64,000 nucleotides of DNA, from the NCBI GenBank assembly GCA_948567375.1, contig OX419759.1, positions 4,503,303 through 4,567,302 on the forward strand, in the 5' to 3' direction. This DNA comes from Lunularia cruciata. Its lineage: Eukaryota > Streptophyta > Marchantiopsida > Lunulariales > Lunulariaceae. Under the pieces are notes generated by a model that worked only from the letters and a program-made list of their open reading frames with translations, did not search any database and was not told where the DNA came from. Shown piece after piece: positions 9,147 to 21,000 of this stretch; the first letter of the stretch is position 1, and each line of letters begins with the position of its first letter. The position numbers and the translations under genes were made by a program.

Positions 9147-11200
9147 CCTTTCCTAGTTTTCAAGGACCAATGATATTTTGACAAGCTCCAATGATATTTG
9201 TTGGTCAATGATTTGGTGTACTTGTGATTAAGCAGCAGATATACCTTCTTCATCTCCAAAAACTATGACCAACAACTAGCATTTTCCTAGTTTTCTTATT
9301 GACAAGCACCAATGATATTTGTAGGTCACTGTGTTGGTGGACTTATGATCAAGCAGCAGACATACCTGCTTAATCACGAGTCTCCCAAAACTATAACCAA
9401 CAAATAGTACTTTCCTAGTTTTCTTTAACGACAAGCACCGATGATATGTGTTGGTCACTGTGTTGGTGGACTTATGATCAAGCAACAGACATACCTGCTT
9501 AATCACGAGTCTGCCAAAACTATGACCAACAAATAGTCCTTTCCTAGTTTTCTTTAACGACAAGCACCGATGATATGTGTTGGTCACTGTGTTCGTGGAC
9601 TTATGATCAAGTAGCAGACATACCTGCTTAATCACGAGTCTCCCAAAACTATGACCAACAAATAGTCCTTTCCTAGTTTTCTTTAACGACAAGCACCGAT
9701 GATATGTGTTGGTCACTGTGTTGGTGGACTTATGATCAAGCAGCAGACATACCTGCTTAATCACGAGTCTCCCAAAACTATGACCAACAAATAGTCCTTT
9801 CCTAGTTTTCTTTAACGACAAGCACCGATGATATGTGTTGGTCACTGTGTTGGTGGACTTATGATCAAGCAGCAGACATACCAGCTTAATCACGAGTCTC
9901 CCAAAACTATGACCAACAAATAGTCCTTTCCTAGTTTTCTTTAACGACAAGCACCGATGATATGTGTTGGTCACTGTGTTGGTGGACTTATGATCAAGCA
10001 GCAGACATACCAGCTTAATCACGAGTCTCCCAAAACTATGACCAACAAATAATCCTTTCCTAGTTTTCTTTATCGACAAGCACCGGTGATATGTGTTGGT
10101 CACTGTGTTGGTGGACTTATGATCAAGCAGCAGACATACCTGCTTAATCACGAGTCTCCCAAAACTATGACCAACAAATAGTCCTTTCCTAGTTTTCTTT
10201 AACGACAAGCACTGATGATATGTGTTGGTCACTGTGTTGGTGGACTTATGATCAAGTAGCAGACATACCTGCTTAATCACGAGTCTCCCAAAACTATGAC
10301 CAACAAATAGTCCTTTCCTAGTTTTCTTTAACGACAAGCACCGATGATATGTGTTGGTCACTGTGTTGGTGGACTTATGATCAAGCAGCAGACATACCAG
10401 CTTAATCACGAGTCTCCCAAAACTATGACCAACAAATAGTCCTTTCCTAGTTTTCTTTAACGACAAGCACCGATGATATGTGTTGGTCACTGTGTTGGTG
10501 GACTTATGATCAAGCAGCAGACATACCTGCTTAATCACGAGTCTCCCAAAACTATGACCAACAAATAGTCCTTTCCTAGTTTTCTTTAACGACAAGCACC
10601 GATGATATGTGTTGGTCACTGTGTTGGTGGACTTATGATCAAGTAGCAGACATACCTGCTTAATCACGAGTCTCCCAAAACTATGACCAACAAATAGTCC
10701 TTTCCTAGTTTTCTTTAACGACAAGCACCGATGATATGTGTTGGTCACTGTGTTGGTGGACTTATGATCAAGCAGCAGACATACCTGCTTAATCACGAGT
10801 CTCCCAAAACTATGACCAACAAATAGTCCTTTCCTAGTTTTCTTTAACGACAAGCATCGATGATATGTATCGGTCACTATGTTGGTGGACTTATGATCTG
10901 CTTGATCCCGAGACTCCCAAAACTATGACCAACAAATAGCACTTTGCTAGTTTCCTATAGAGACAAGCACCAATGATATATGTCGGTCACTGTGTTGGTG
11001 GACTTATGATCAAGTAGCAGACATACCTGCTTAATCACGAGTCTCCCAAAACTGTGACCAACAAATAGCACTTTCCTAGTTTCCTAGTTTTCTTTAACGA
11101 CAAGCACCAATGTTATGTGTCGGTCACTGTTTTGGCGGACTTATGATCAAGCAGCAGACATACCTGCTTAATCACGAGTCACCCAAAACTATGACCAACA
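9147..11200 (-). repeat. 129-bp tandem array derived from a hydrolase nucleophile-elbow segment
   Basis: About 16 head-to-tail units. Twelve consecutive unit starts, from 9,430 to 10,849, are spaced exactly 129 bp. Two diverged units lie to the left (starts about 9,169 and 9,300) and two to the right (10,972 and 11,099). Core units are nearly identical, differing at single positions such as CAGCAG/TAGCAG and ACCTGC/ACCAGC. Edge units are more divergent, as expected of an array homogenised in the middle. Read on the minus strand, each unit encodes 43 residues including GLFVGHSFGRLVIKQVCLLL, which contains a GxSxG nucleophile-elbow motif. Each unit also carries TGACCAACA and TGTTGGTCA as inverted 9-mers. 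Because 129 is divisible by three, the frame stays open. Confidence 0.92.
9276..10877 (-). CDS. 533-codon repetitive open frame across the 129-bp array (doubtful gene)
   Basis: A single minus-strand frame of 533 codons spans about 12 array units, each contributing 43 residues with the pattern TNTYHRCLSLKKTRKG then LFVGHSFGRLVIKQ then VCLLLDHKSTNTV. The GHSFG core followed by LVIKQ resembles the nucleophile elbow of SERAC1-like alpha/beta-hydrolases (family pattern GHSxGGxVxKQ). The second G of the family's GG is R in most units. A protein with a dozen isolated elbows and no rest of the hydrolase fold should not be an enzyme. The open frame is explained by the unit length alone, and no start context, intron or promoter supports expression. 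I list it because it is long and open, but it is more likely a minisatellite than a gene. Confidence 0.2.
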   Translation of the reverse strand: MTDTYHRCLSLKKTRKGLFVGHSFGRLVIKQVCLLLDHKSTNTVTNTYHRCLSLKKTRKGLFVGHSFGRLVIKQVCLLLDHKSTNTVTNTYHRCLSLKKTRKGLFVGHSFGRLVIKQVCLLLDHKSTNTVTNTYHRCLSLKKTRKGLFVGHSFGRLVIKLVCLLLDHKSTNTVTNTYHRCLSLKKTRKGLFVGHSFGRLVIKQVCLLLDHKSTNTVTNTYHQCLSLKKTRKGLFVGHSFGRLVIKQVCLLLDHKSTNTVTNTYHRCLSIKKTRKGLFVGHSFGRLVIKLVCLLLDHKSTNTVTNTYHRCLSLKKTRKGLFVGHSFGRLVIKLVCLLLDHKSTNTVTNTYHRCLSLKKTRKGLFVGHSFGRLVIKQVCLLLDHKSTNTVTNTYHRCLSLKKTRKGLFVGHSFGRLVIKQVCLLLDHKSTNTVTNTYHRCLSLKKTRKGLFVGHSFGRLVIKQVCLLLDHKSTNTVTNTYHRCLSLKKTRKVLFVGYSFGRLVIKQVCLLLDHKSTNTVTYKYHWCLSIRKLGKC

Positions 11201-11204
11201 AATA

Positions 11205-11420
11205 GCGCTGATCAATGAATTTCACCGGACAAGCTATCAACTTCCCCACCATTGCATCAACTTGATCTTAGACCCGACTTTCCGTCGCGTTATGAAGATC
11301 TCTATCTGTTGTGGTTGTGATAGAAAAAAAGAAACTCAAAGCTGGAGTTCTCGCTCATGGAAATCGCGCAGGAAGCCAGGCCTTAGGCCAACTTAGGCAT
11401 CACATAGGTATTATGAGCCA
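11205..11420 (-). pseudogene. SERAC1-like hydrolase fragment, copy 1
   Basis: This stretch continues the minus-strand hydrolase sequence N-terminal to the elbow array. It aligns along about 200 bp with 11,899-12,070, sharing 'ctgatcaa', 'caacttcccca', 'ttccgtcgc', 'tctatctg' and 'tggaaatcgc'. Its translation is more decayed than that copy, with several frame disturbances. The arrangement suggests a local duplication of a hydrolase fragment, with the 129-bp unit expanding only in this copy. Confidence 0.6.
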
Positions 11421-11792
11421 TCCGAAGAGTCCGGTGAGGATAGCAGAATACTTACATAGTTGGCATGCCTTCTTGCTTGGAAACAACAGCTACATAGTTA
11501 AGCTCCTGGCAGCATGATCTGCAACCACGATGGTCTTCGATTACCCCATGCCAAGCATATTTCCTTGGTCCTGTACAACTCCACCGACCGGCCATCTGTC
11601 GCGCTGTCGTGAATTCTCCGAGCCCCTTTACGTAGTCTTGCAAGTTCTGGGCCCAAAGAGTCAAGGGCTCCATTGAGGGACTACGATCTTCCATGGCTAT
11701 TACTCGACATTCCACGAAGAGTAGTTCCGTAGAAGAATAATCCTTTAGTACTCCTTGACAAAATTTCATTCACTTTTTGCAACCTTAACGAG

Positions 11793-12070
11793 TTTTCTCG
11801 ACAAACACCAATGATATTTGTTGGTCATAGTTTTGGTGGCCTAATGATCAAGCAACAGACACAACTTAATCACAAGTCCCCCAAACAATGACCAACAAAT
11901 ATCACTGATCAACGCATATGACCGGGCAAGCAATCAACTTCCCCACTCTTTCCATCAACTAGATCTTGGACCAAACTTACACTTTCCGTCGCATAATGAA
12001 GACCTCTATCTGCTGTGATTATGATTAAAGAATCATAACTTTTCGCTAAAATTCTCGCCCGTGGAAATCG
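11793..12070 (-). pseudogene. SERAC1-like alpha/beta-hydrolase fragment, copy 2
   Basis: The minus-strand translation from 12,067 reads FPRARILAKSYDSLIII, then SVSLVQDLVDGKSGEVD, and about 60 residues later VIFVGHCLG. In SERAC1-like hydrolases an FPxARIL-type segment, a region ending LVxDLV, and the GHSxGG elbow occur in this order and spacing. The elbow serine position is cysteine here, and a stop and a frame change lie close by, so this is a pseudogene fragment. A single, unexpanded 129-bp-like unit follows (about 11,804-11,905). In plants such domains occur alone and, in liverworts, fused to NB-ARC-LRR immune receptors; no NB-ARC was found here. Confidence 0.65.
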
Positions 12071-13324
12071 CTGGGAAGCCAAGTCTTAGCCGAATTTCTG
12101 CTGACAAATTTCCCGATTTCCTAGTATTTGTAAGTTCCTCGACCGAGCTTATACAACGGCTCCCAGATTGCCATATTGAAGAACATCTTCATATAGTTAA
12201 CCAGGGCAAGGCTTCTGAGATGCAATTCATTTAATAAATACACTGGTAACTGCGCTAACGTTTAGGGTTGCCCTTAACAAATCCAAACTCACAATATCAT
12301 TGTTGAACTTAGCGTTCACAACGACTGGTCTATCTCAAGAGAAGCAACGTCGCCGGTAACATATTTACCAGATGACCTAGATCGAAACGATAACCAGATA
12401 CAGTTGACGAGTGAGAGATCCTTCCAGAATAGTTAATCGGTCCCGATGCGATCGTGGCAAGGGCACCGTAAAAGGATTAGACTCAAATCGTAACTTGATT
12501 GCAGCTTATCCTGATTAGTTTCGACCAGGACCCTTGATTTCAGTCAGAGTCAAATGCAGAAGAGAGAATTACCAGCTTACCAGCTCCTCTAGCGTCATTT
12601 TCCCCGATATCAGGCTCAGTTCTACGGAGAATCACGCCGTCAGCTCACAACCCAATAGCCTTACAGAAAACTTGGTATTCTCTCGTTCTCCAACTAGTAC
12701 AACCGGATGACGTCCACAATGTCCACCATACCGCTAATCAAACGGAGCGACAATCCAGGAGCTAGCTTAAGGACCCCTCAACTTCCCCTCCAGAGATTCA
12801 AGTCTATACTTCCTGACATCAAACCGATTGTTCAAGATACTCAGACATAGTAGCTCTAGGAACGAGAACGCGACTAATATATCTTGCTTGGTCCATCCGC
12901 CACGGCCTAGCAGGTGCATACAGTACTCTACTTGTGATCGGGAAGCGAGGGAAGCGCAGGGAAGATAAGGGAAGCGAGGAGTTCACGAGCGAAAGGTAAC
13001 CCTGTTCTTCGCTTCCTTTATGAGGCCAGATTTTCTTTTGCTCGATTAGGGTTAGGGCTGCGATGACACCCAGCGAGTCTATCCCTTCACGCCCAACAAC
13101 CTGTGAACTTGGTCCGCGCTCTGTGGAATAACTTATCGGGCTACCGTAGTTCTCCTTCATCTTGTTAGGTTACTCGTCCAGGTGGTATTTAATTTGTAAA
13201 TTATGTTTATATAATATATTATGATGCATAAATTGCATTTATAAGATTATTTTTAAGAAAATTTGAAAGCTATTTACCTTTTTAGAATAGAAAATTTAAC
13301 TTTTTTGAAATGGAGACCATGTAG
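12071..13324. other. Stretch without recognised gene
   Basis: Moderately GC-rich DNA with no convincing coding region. A 113-codon minus-strand frame (12,819-13,160) has no recognisable domain. A purine-rich block with repeated GGGAAGCG lies at about 12,940-12,985. It may be remaining flank of the hydrolase pseudogene. Confidence 0.4.
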
Positions 13325-13859
13325 CAAACGTGAAAGATAGGAAGACCCGTCAACCCCTACAAGGGAGAGTCCAAAGAGGTAAAATGGGTTAGACCCCAAT
13401 AGTACCAATACGAGAAATCTGCATAATATGAGAAATTTGCACTTATGTACCTAAGATATCTTAGCAATGCAAATAGAAAGGTCTACAAACTACATTATCT
13501 TGTAAGCCAATGCTCTTTGTAAAGTAGTGCACACAAGTTTATCTAAAAATATGCTACAAAGTATAAGCATGAGAGTGGTACCCCTTATGCCTAATATAAT
13601 ATGCTCTCAATGCACTCTTTGACAAGTATGTCGAATGTCATATCCATCCCTACATAAAAATCCAAAGCTAGAGGAACAAAGAGGTGATATTTGTAAACTC
13701 CAATACTTGGAAACCTTAAGTGTTGCTACTTTGCTCATTGCCATCCAAGGGATGAATAATCAGTGCCTTCAAAATTTCATCATGCGTAAGGTTTGTAACC
13801 ACAACATCTACTACTATCATTTGATCATCTCAAACTACGTGACACATATGCACTATTTA
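13325..13859 (-). mobile_element. 5'-truncated LINE copy (minus strand)
   Basis: The reverse complement aligns with the 3' part of the LINE at 3,100-7,012. Recognisable blocks are 'gaagaccc...ctacaagggagag', 'gtaaaatggg', 'cctaagatatct', 'gctagaggaacaaagaggtga', 'atacttgga' and 'ccatccaaggg'. The left end sits at the same element 3' end as the copy at 34,603. The right end falls within the nuclease-like region. Flanking 9-mers ACCATGTAG (13,316-13,324) and ACTATGTAG (13,860-13,868) differ at one base and are a plausible target duplication. Coding content is decayed, and a 77-codon frame inside it is incidental. Confidence 0.8.
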
Positions 13860-13868
13860 ACTATGTAG

Positions 13869-14400
13869 TGTATATGTGTATGTTTTTTTTTTATATATGA
13901 ATGATAGTGCATATTAGATGTTTTTAGCCTTCCATTTATTTATAGATAGTCAATGTTGTTTGTAGTTGACACACTTCTAGGTTTAATTATAGTCTTTATG
14001 GTAATAAATAAATAATTGGATTTTTACTTCTAATTTATTAAAAAATAGTTTTATTATAATAAATTAATATTACATAATATTATTAAAAAAAATTATGTCA
14101 TTCAATTTTAATAATTTTTAGTGTAATATACAGATATACATATTTCAAAAACATTTTGGTTATATGTATACTTTTGCTCCTAGTTATAGTTGATGCCTAT
14201 ATCTAATTACACTAAAAATAATTAAAATTGAATTATGTAATTTTTTAAACGATATTAATGAAGAATAATATTCATCTATTATAATAAAAATATTTTTTCA
14301 ATACAAAATGATATAAGCACACTAAATTCAAGTTATCTCACCTCATATTTTAAAGAAGAAAATGTAAATCATTTTCTAGCATTCTCATGTAGTGGGAGTG
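13869..14400. other. AT-rich spacer
   Basis: Very AT-rich DNA with no coding or repeat signal beyond simple A/T runs. Confidence 0.6.
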
Positions 14401-15046
14401 TGTAATGTTCTAAGTACAAGAGAAACCTTATGAGAAACACAAGACTTCATCCTTCAATACTTCTATGCCCCAACGGAACACCTTGTGTTTATTATATATC
14501 AAAGAGAATACACTCAAATGGAGCTACACTTTTGGATCAAATACATGGAGCACCTTGTGTTTATTATATATCAAAGAGAATACACTCAAATGGAGCTACA
14601 CTTTTGGATCAAATACATGGATTGGTGACATGTCAATGAGCTCCACCCTTATATTAGTTTTATGTATTGGTGACATGTTGATCCTTGTACTATTTTGTTG
14701 TTCACATAAGTTTGACTATAGAGAATCTTTTGAGAATCTTCTTGTAGGAAGTTCCTAACAACATGAGTGAGATACCAATGGAAAGTTCTCGATGAGACAA
14801 ACAAGGGGGGAGAGTGCAATGCTTTTCCCTTGGAGGGGAGGGATCTTTCATTTTTTGAGGCGTAATTCATATATTTAGCTCTCCAAAACTGACTCCAAAA
14901 TTTTCAAGGTGTTTTTGGCTTCTACCCTATTAGTGGAAGTACTCTTTTGGTGACACCTCTATATGATCTACTTAGACCATCATATATAACATCCCTCAAG
15001 ATATCAACAAGCCATTTTACATAGCTAGCTAATGGTATTAAGAACA
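14401..15046 (-). repeat. 3' LTR of element A
   Basis: The + strand reads from TGTAATGTTCTAAG to AATGGTATTAAGAACA. A 72-bp block occurs twice in direct tandem (14,479-14,550 and 14,551-14,622) with no difference seen, so the duplication is younger than the LTR. It matches the split LTR at 19,959-20,045 plus 26,670-27,082, which has only one such block. Confidence 0.8.
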
Positions 15047-18000
15047 TTCCCCCTTTTAAGATGCAATGTCCTCATTGCTAAGTTGTTGCTCAAAAGATTG
15101 CACTAACACCGATGCATTGGTCAAGTTAGTTGTAGGCTCCCATGTTGCTTCAAACAATGTGTACTCTTTCCAATGTATGAGATATTTCACACACAAATGG
15201 TGGGTACCACGAATGCATTTTTGGAGAATGAGTATGACTTCATATTCATACATGCCATCAATGAGTGTTGGACAAGTTCTAATTTCTTGTATGGAAGAAA
15301 AGAAGGTGGTCGGGCTGCATATGTATGTAGTAAGGAAACATGGAATATTGGATGGATCTCCATGTGTGGTGGTAGCTCAAGGTGATAGGCCATTGTTTGA
15401 CGGATGATAGGAAAAAGCCCAATAAAGTGAGGTCTTGATTGATTATGAGCACTCAAGATAGGCCATGGTGAGAAAAGATCATAGTTAAATACAATTGAGC
15501 TAATTATGGAGCAATCACATCCTTGGTTGGGTGACACGCATGAATCATTTTGTTGAGTTGGTCTAAAAAGTCTACAATGGAGTCAAAACTTGAGGTGGTC
15601 TTGGGCAATTTACTAACTTGATCCATGTTGATCTACTCCAGACATTGTGTAGGAGTGAGGAAGGGTTGAAGGAATCATGTGAGAGCCTAATTAGAGGCTT
15701 TATTTTGTTGATAGAGTAGGCAAATTTGAACATAATCCATCATATTGTTGCTCATCTTGGCTAATAGTAATGGCATTTGACTACATCTATGCTCTTGTCC
15801 ACTCCAAGTGACCTATAATGATGTAATCATGACATTCCACCAAGATGGTGGTTCTTAGGTCCGGAGCATTTGAGATCCATAACTTGCCATTACAAAAGTT
15901 GAGTCCTTGTGTACTAGTTATGCTTTTGGATGATTGAGAGCCTATAATATATGGGTTAGTCTTTGTAGTAGTAAGAATCATTGGCCAGAATTCTAGGTTC
16001 ATCTTGACCTCTACCACTAGATTCTTCACCATAAACATTTGGATGAATGCTTTGCAAGTTGTTTCTTGCCTTTCACATATGTGATTGTCATGTTGAACCG
16101 TTGTCTCCACTCTGCCTAACAAATCTATCAATGGGATAGATTTTTTTTGTCTCAAGGTAGACTAGAGGTTTATATTTTATCTCCACTACAAATGCCTCCC
16201 CACCAAGATAGTGCTTCTAGTGCTTGTTTGCAAGGACAATAGCAAACTCTTCTCATTTGGTGGTGTGATAGTTGCACTCTATTGATAATAGCTTTCAAGA
16301 GAAATATGCAATTGAGTGTCATTTATCCTTCCACTATTGTTGTAGAACTACTCCTACTATTACACCTAATGTATCTATAGCCATTTTGATTGGACATTGT
16401 GGGTCATACCATTTCAAGATTGGTTTATGTAGTAATGCATCTTTCAATTCTTAAAAGACCATTCTTATGCGGTTCCCCACATATGCTTCTTTCCCTTGCC
16501 AAGTAGTGTTCTTCAAGGTTGTGTGACCTTGGAGAAGTCCTTGAAAAATCAAAAATAGAACCTAGTCAATCCCAAAAAAATCTTGAGTTGAGTCTTATCT
16601 TCTTGAGCACCTTATTTTTGAATAACTCTATTTTATCTAGTAATACTTGGATACCTTTACACTTACTACTCTATGTCCCAAATAATCTATTCCAGACTTG
16701 CCAAACTTGCATGTTTAGACTTTGGCACACAATTGGTTGTATCATAAAATTTGGACAACTTCTTGTAGATGTTGCTTGTGATCCTTCATTGTCCTATTGT
16801 AGACTAAGATGTCATCAAGGAAAATGATAGCAAACTTATCCAAGTTTGGATGACATATGTCATTCATCAAACTCATGAAAGTGATTGGTGCATTTTTGAA
16901 GCAAAATGGCAACACTAGGTATTCAAAGTGACCATACTTTATTCAAAAGGAAATTTTGTGTATTTCTTCTTCCATGATCATGATTTGGTTACAACCACTC
17001 CACATATCAAGTTTTGCCCCATTGAGTTGATCTAACAAGTCATCCATGCAATGTAATGGGTATTTTTCTTCATAATTTATTGATTTAGGCCCTTGGTAGT
17101 CAATACAACATGCCCATTGTACCATCTTTCTTCTTCACAAAAAAGACAAGAGCCCCATATGGTGATAAGTTGGGTTGGATAAACCCTTTCTGCAATATAT
17201 CCTCAATTTGAGCCTTGCATTCCTCTAACCCATGAGGTGATACTCAATATGTGGCCTTACAAGGAGATTTCTTTCCAAGCAGCATCTTGATTTTATGATC
17301 TACTCTCCTTTTTGGTGGTAATAATAAGGGTAAATCATTAAGAAAAACATCTTGAAACTCATTGATCACATCTTTCAAATTCTTAAGAATTTGTCCATTA
17401 AGTTGTGCACTTTGGACTTCTCTTATTAGACCCATGAAACATCTATATATCTTACCAATAAGTGTTGTCCTTATGACATAAAGAGGTAGTTATTGCCTTT
17501 ATGATCTTTCTCTATCTCCAATGGGTTCTCCAATGATCTTTCTCTATGTTCTATTGACTAGTTCTTGTTATTTTCTTTCCCCAATCTACCATGGGATTTT
17601 AGTGTTCCATCTATGGCATTCCTAAGATCACATCATACTAATCTAACTGTGTCACTTGACACCTAATTTCTTTTTGATACTCTCTTATAAAGAGCATTAC
17701 CTTTCTAGGTAATGACTCAATCATCTCTATTTGACCATTAAGTAACTCTACTTTTTCATTTGCATCCTTCTTTAGTTCCATCCACAACTATATTGCAATA
17801 GAGCAGGACAATAAATCTTTGTTGCTCCAAGTTCTATCAATACTCTCACCTCATTCTCTTCTAGGACTCCATTTACAATAATCTATTGTGTGTTTTTCTT
17901 CTTGAACCTTTGCGCACTTGTCCTCTTCTTCCTTCCCTTTTACTCTTCTCTATTGAGCCAATAAAGTTACAAGGTACATTTAATGGTGATCTTCATTTCC

Positions 18001-21000
18001 AATGTAATTTCAACATCCTCCTCTTCAATTAGTCTTAGTAAGTTGTTCAAAGGTTGTAGATATGGAGTTATAACTATAAAATTATATTGTATAATACCAA
18101 TAAGATTACAAAATAATAAATAGTAAAGGTGATATAGATTAAGGAGAAAAAACCATGGTTTCACCAACGCAGCACCACTTATTTATCTGTTAACCAAATT
18201 AAGCACAAAATCATAAATCATTTCTACAAAGGATTTTCAAGCATTTGGTACTAATTGTACTCCATTTAGAGTGAAAAAATGAAGTAAAAGCCAAACTAAA
18301 TTGATAGATATTAACATAAACAAAGAGGATCCAATAGCCACTAGGAAGGCAAGCACAACAATTGATTGTTATGTGCACAACTTGGTTGTAATTGTAACAA
18401 TGTTGTTGTTTTACTTGAGCCCTCCTCCTCATGGGACTCCATCTACTTTCTTTGACTCATCTCTGTTCTCCTTAGAGTGGTCATGCTCCTTGGTCATGGA
18501 AATGAATGTTGCCCAATTCCATAGGAACTAGTCCACCAAAGTGCGGTGTTTCAACTCGATAGTGTTGCAGTGGGACTACTCCTTCATCTCCTCCAAGCTC
18601 TTGTGCTATTCTCTAAGGACATGCAATGGTTTCAAAATCAATGTGAGGATTTGGTACCATTCCCTCTTTGCAAATTTGCTCTTTTAACTCCCATTTGAAA
18701 TTGTCAAGAGCTTTGCTTGACTCATATTGGTTATCATGACTTGTAGATCAAAAAATGCTTCATGTACTCTTGTATGCTATTATTATACTTCAATCCCCAT
18801 AATTAGGTTTGAGCACTCTACACAAAATCCACAAATTGAAAATTCTTCAACAACCCTTCTTGCATTGCTATCCAAGTGATCTCTTTTCCTTCTACCAACA
18901 CTAATTATTCCCAAGCATTGTACCATGTGAAGGCTTTATTGTCAAGTATGCACATGCAAACATGGCTATGGAATAATCGTTGACCTCTGGTTGTGAATAA
19001 TCAAAAGTATGATTCATTCTAAAGATCTTGTCTTCCAATACGCCCATGGAACATTTTCCCTCATAAGGTTTGATGTTTCAAGTATTCTTCATCTATAGTA
19101 ATAATATGGCTTCATTGTTGATTGAGGTCCAATGTCATCAACATGAGTGACTCTCTAGGTACATTGTCTGCTATTATTGGATTTTGGGATGATTCCATTT
19201 CTTGCATTACATAGTCATTCCTAAAGGTATATACTTGACTTTGTAAGGCCTCCATTGTCATCTTGACCTCACAAAACTCATTCAACATCTCTTACATTCC
19301 TTACATCAAACTTTGTAACTATGGCTCCATGATTTGTACACAATGCAAATGCTCAATTGCTACTCCTTACATCAATAGAGAGTTAATATGATCACTCAAG
19401 AGGAGACACAAAAAAATAGGACTACCATTGGGACCTCCAAGACTATCACTCATTGATAATATTACTGATTAAAATTGTAGACAAAAAAATGCCTAAACAT
19501 CACTTGTGGTATAATTACATAACGGATTTCTACTTGAGTGTTGAAAGGGGTGTTGAAAGGGAGAGGATTTTTTATATTCAAATTTTGTATATTTCATCAT
19601 AACAGAATATAAATTATCAAGTTCCACTCTCTATTGTATATTACCACAAATAAAATCATCGGGTTTGGTGAATTCATTACTACATCCATGAAATCCACTC
19701 CAAAATGGTTAACAATATACAATCTCACTTGCTCATATTGGCTGTATATAATCTTGATGTGAAATAGATACAAGAACAAAATGCAAGGTGTAGAAAATTT
19801 TCCTCTAGGAGCATCTATCCCCTCCTCTCTCTAAACACTCTCACTCCATTGATTGCACTACTTTTTCCTCCCCTTGAAATTTGTCAATCTCAATAGTTTG
19901 TGTTCTTCCAAGAAGTGTGACCCACTCACTTGGATTAAAACACCTAATTTGATGTTATTATAATGCTTTAAGGATAGAAGAAAACTCATGAGAAACACAA
20001 GACTTCATCTTTCAATACCTCAATGCTCCAAAGGAGCACCTTGTCTATAAAAGACTAAGGAAATAGGAGAATAGAAGATTGGAATATAAGGTCATATTGA
20101 ATGAAAGAAACTCCAAATGCTTAGCATGAGCTTAGACTATGATATTTATAGAGGAGCATACAAGGCTCTTGAGAAACTTATCAAGAAGCTATCTCCTAGT
20201 TGTTTCCTCCAAGTTGCTTTCTTAGAGTGCAAGTCAAGCTAATTGAGAAGCTTCCTTCTAGAAAGTTGTATATTTGGCATGCAAGCTAAACTAGCTAGGA
20301 AGCTTCCCAAGAAGCTTTCTTCTAGAAACTACCTACTTGGTGTGCAAGCTAAGCTAGCTACAAAGCTTCTCCAAGAAGCTTCCTCTTATATGTCACAACT
20401 TGGCATGCATGTTACTCCAATACTTGGAACTTGGAAGGTACCAAGTAGCTTCTTATATGCTTCTAAAATATCCTAGGCTAATTTGGCCTATTTGCTCTTT
20501 CATTAATCTTGACTAACTTTTTGGTAAACTCCATATTATTACATATTCTGCCACTACTAGTTGGTGATGTCCTTGTCACCATGGAAGCTTCAAACTCCAA
20601 GATGGCCGTTTGTGCATTCTAGAGATGAGAAAGAGGCTCTCAAGTGGCATCATGAAAGGGATACCCTTTCCAAAAGACTTTGTACTCCGTATGTTGTTGG
20701 CGGCCATGTTGAATGTGGCAACGTGAAAAGATACAAACAACTTCATACTTCTCATGATCATTGGTAGGCCCAAGAAGGAAAGGGGATTGGATACAAGAGG
20801 AAAAGGAAGATGGATTAGAAACAAAGGGTTTCAACTTGGAAATGTGAAAGATAGGGTGAATTTGTCTATGAGAAGGCAAGGTAAGTCAATAAGCAATTGG
20901 AGAAATGATTTGAGTGACATAAAATGGACCTATCCAATTAGAAGTAACTTGATGGACTTGGGTATAAAGTGGGAGGGATAGGTTACTAGAAGAAAGCATG

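Noticed and set aside
9276-10877. The 129-bp array as a CRISPR or as a functional multi-domain hydrolase
   Set aside because: Units are directly adjacent with no spacers and lie in plant DNA, so it is not CRISPR. Isolated elbow motifs lack the rest of the hydrolase fold, and the open frame follows from a period divisible by three.
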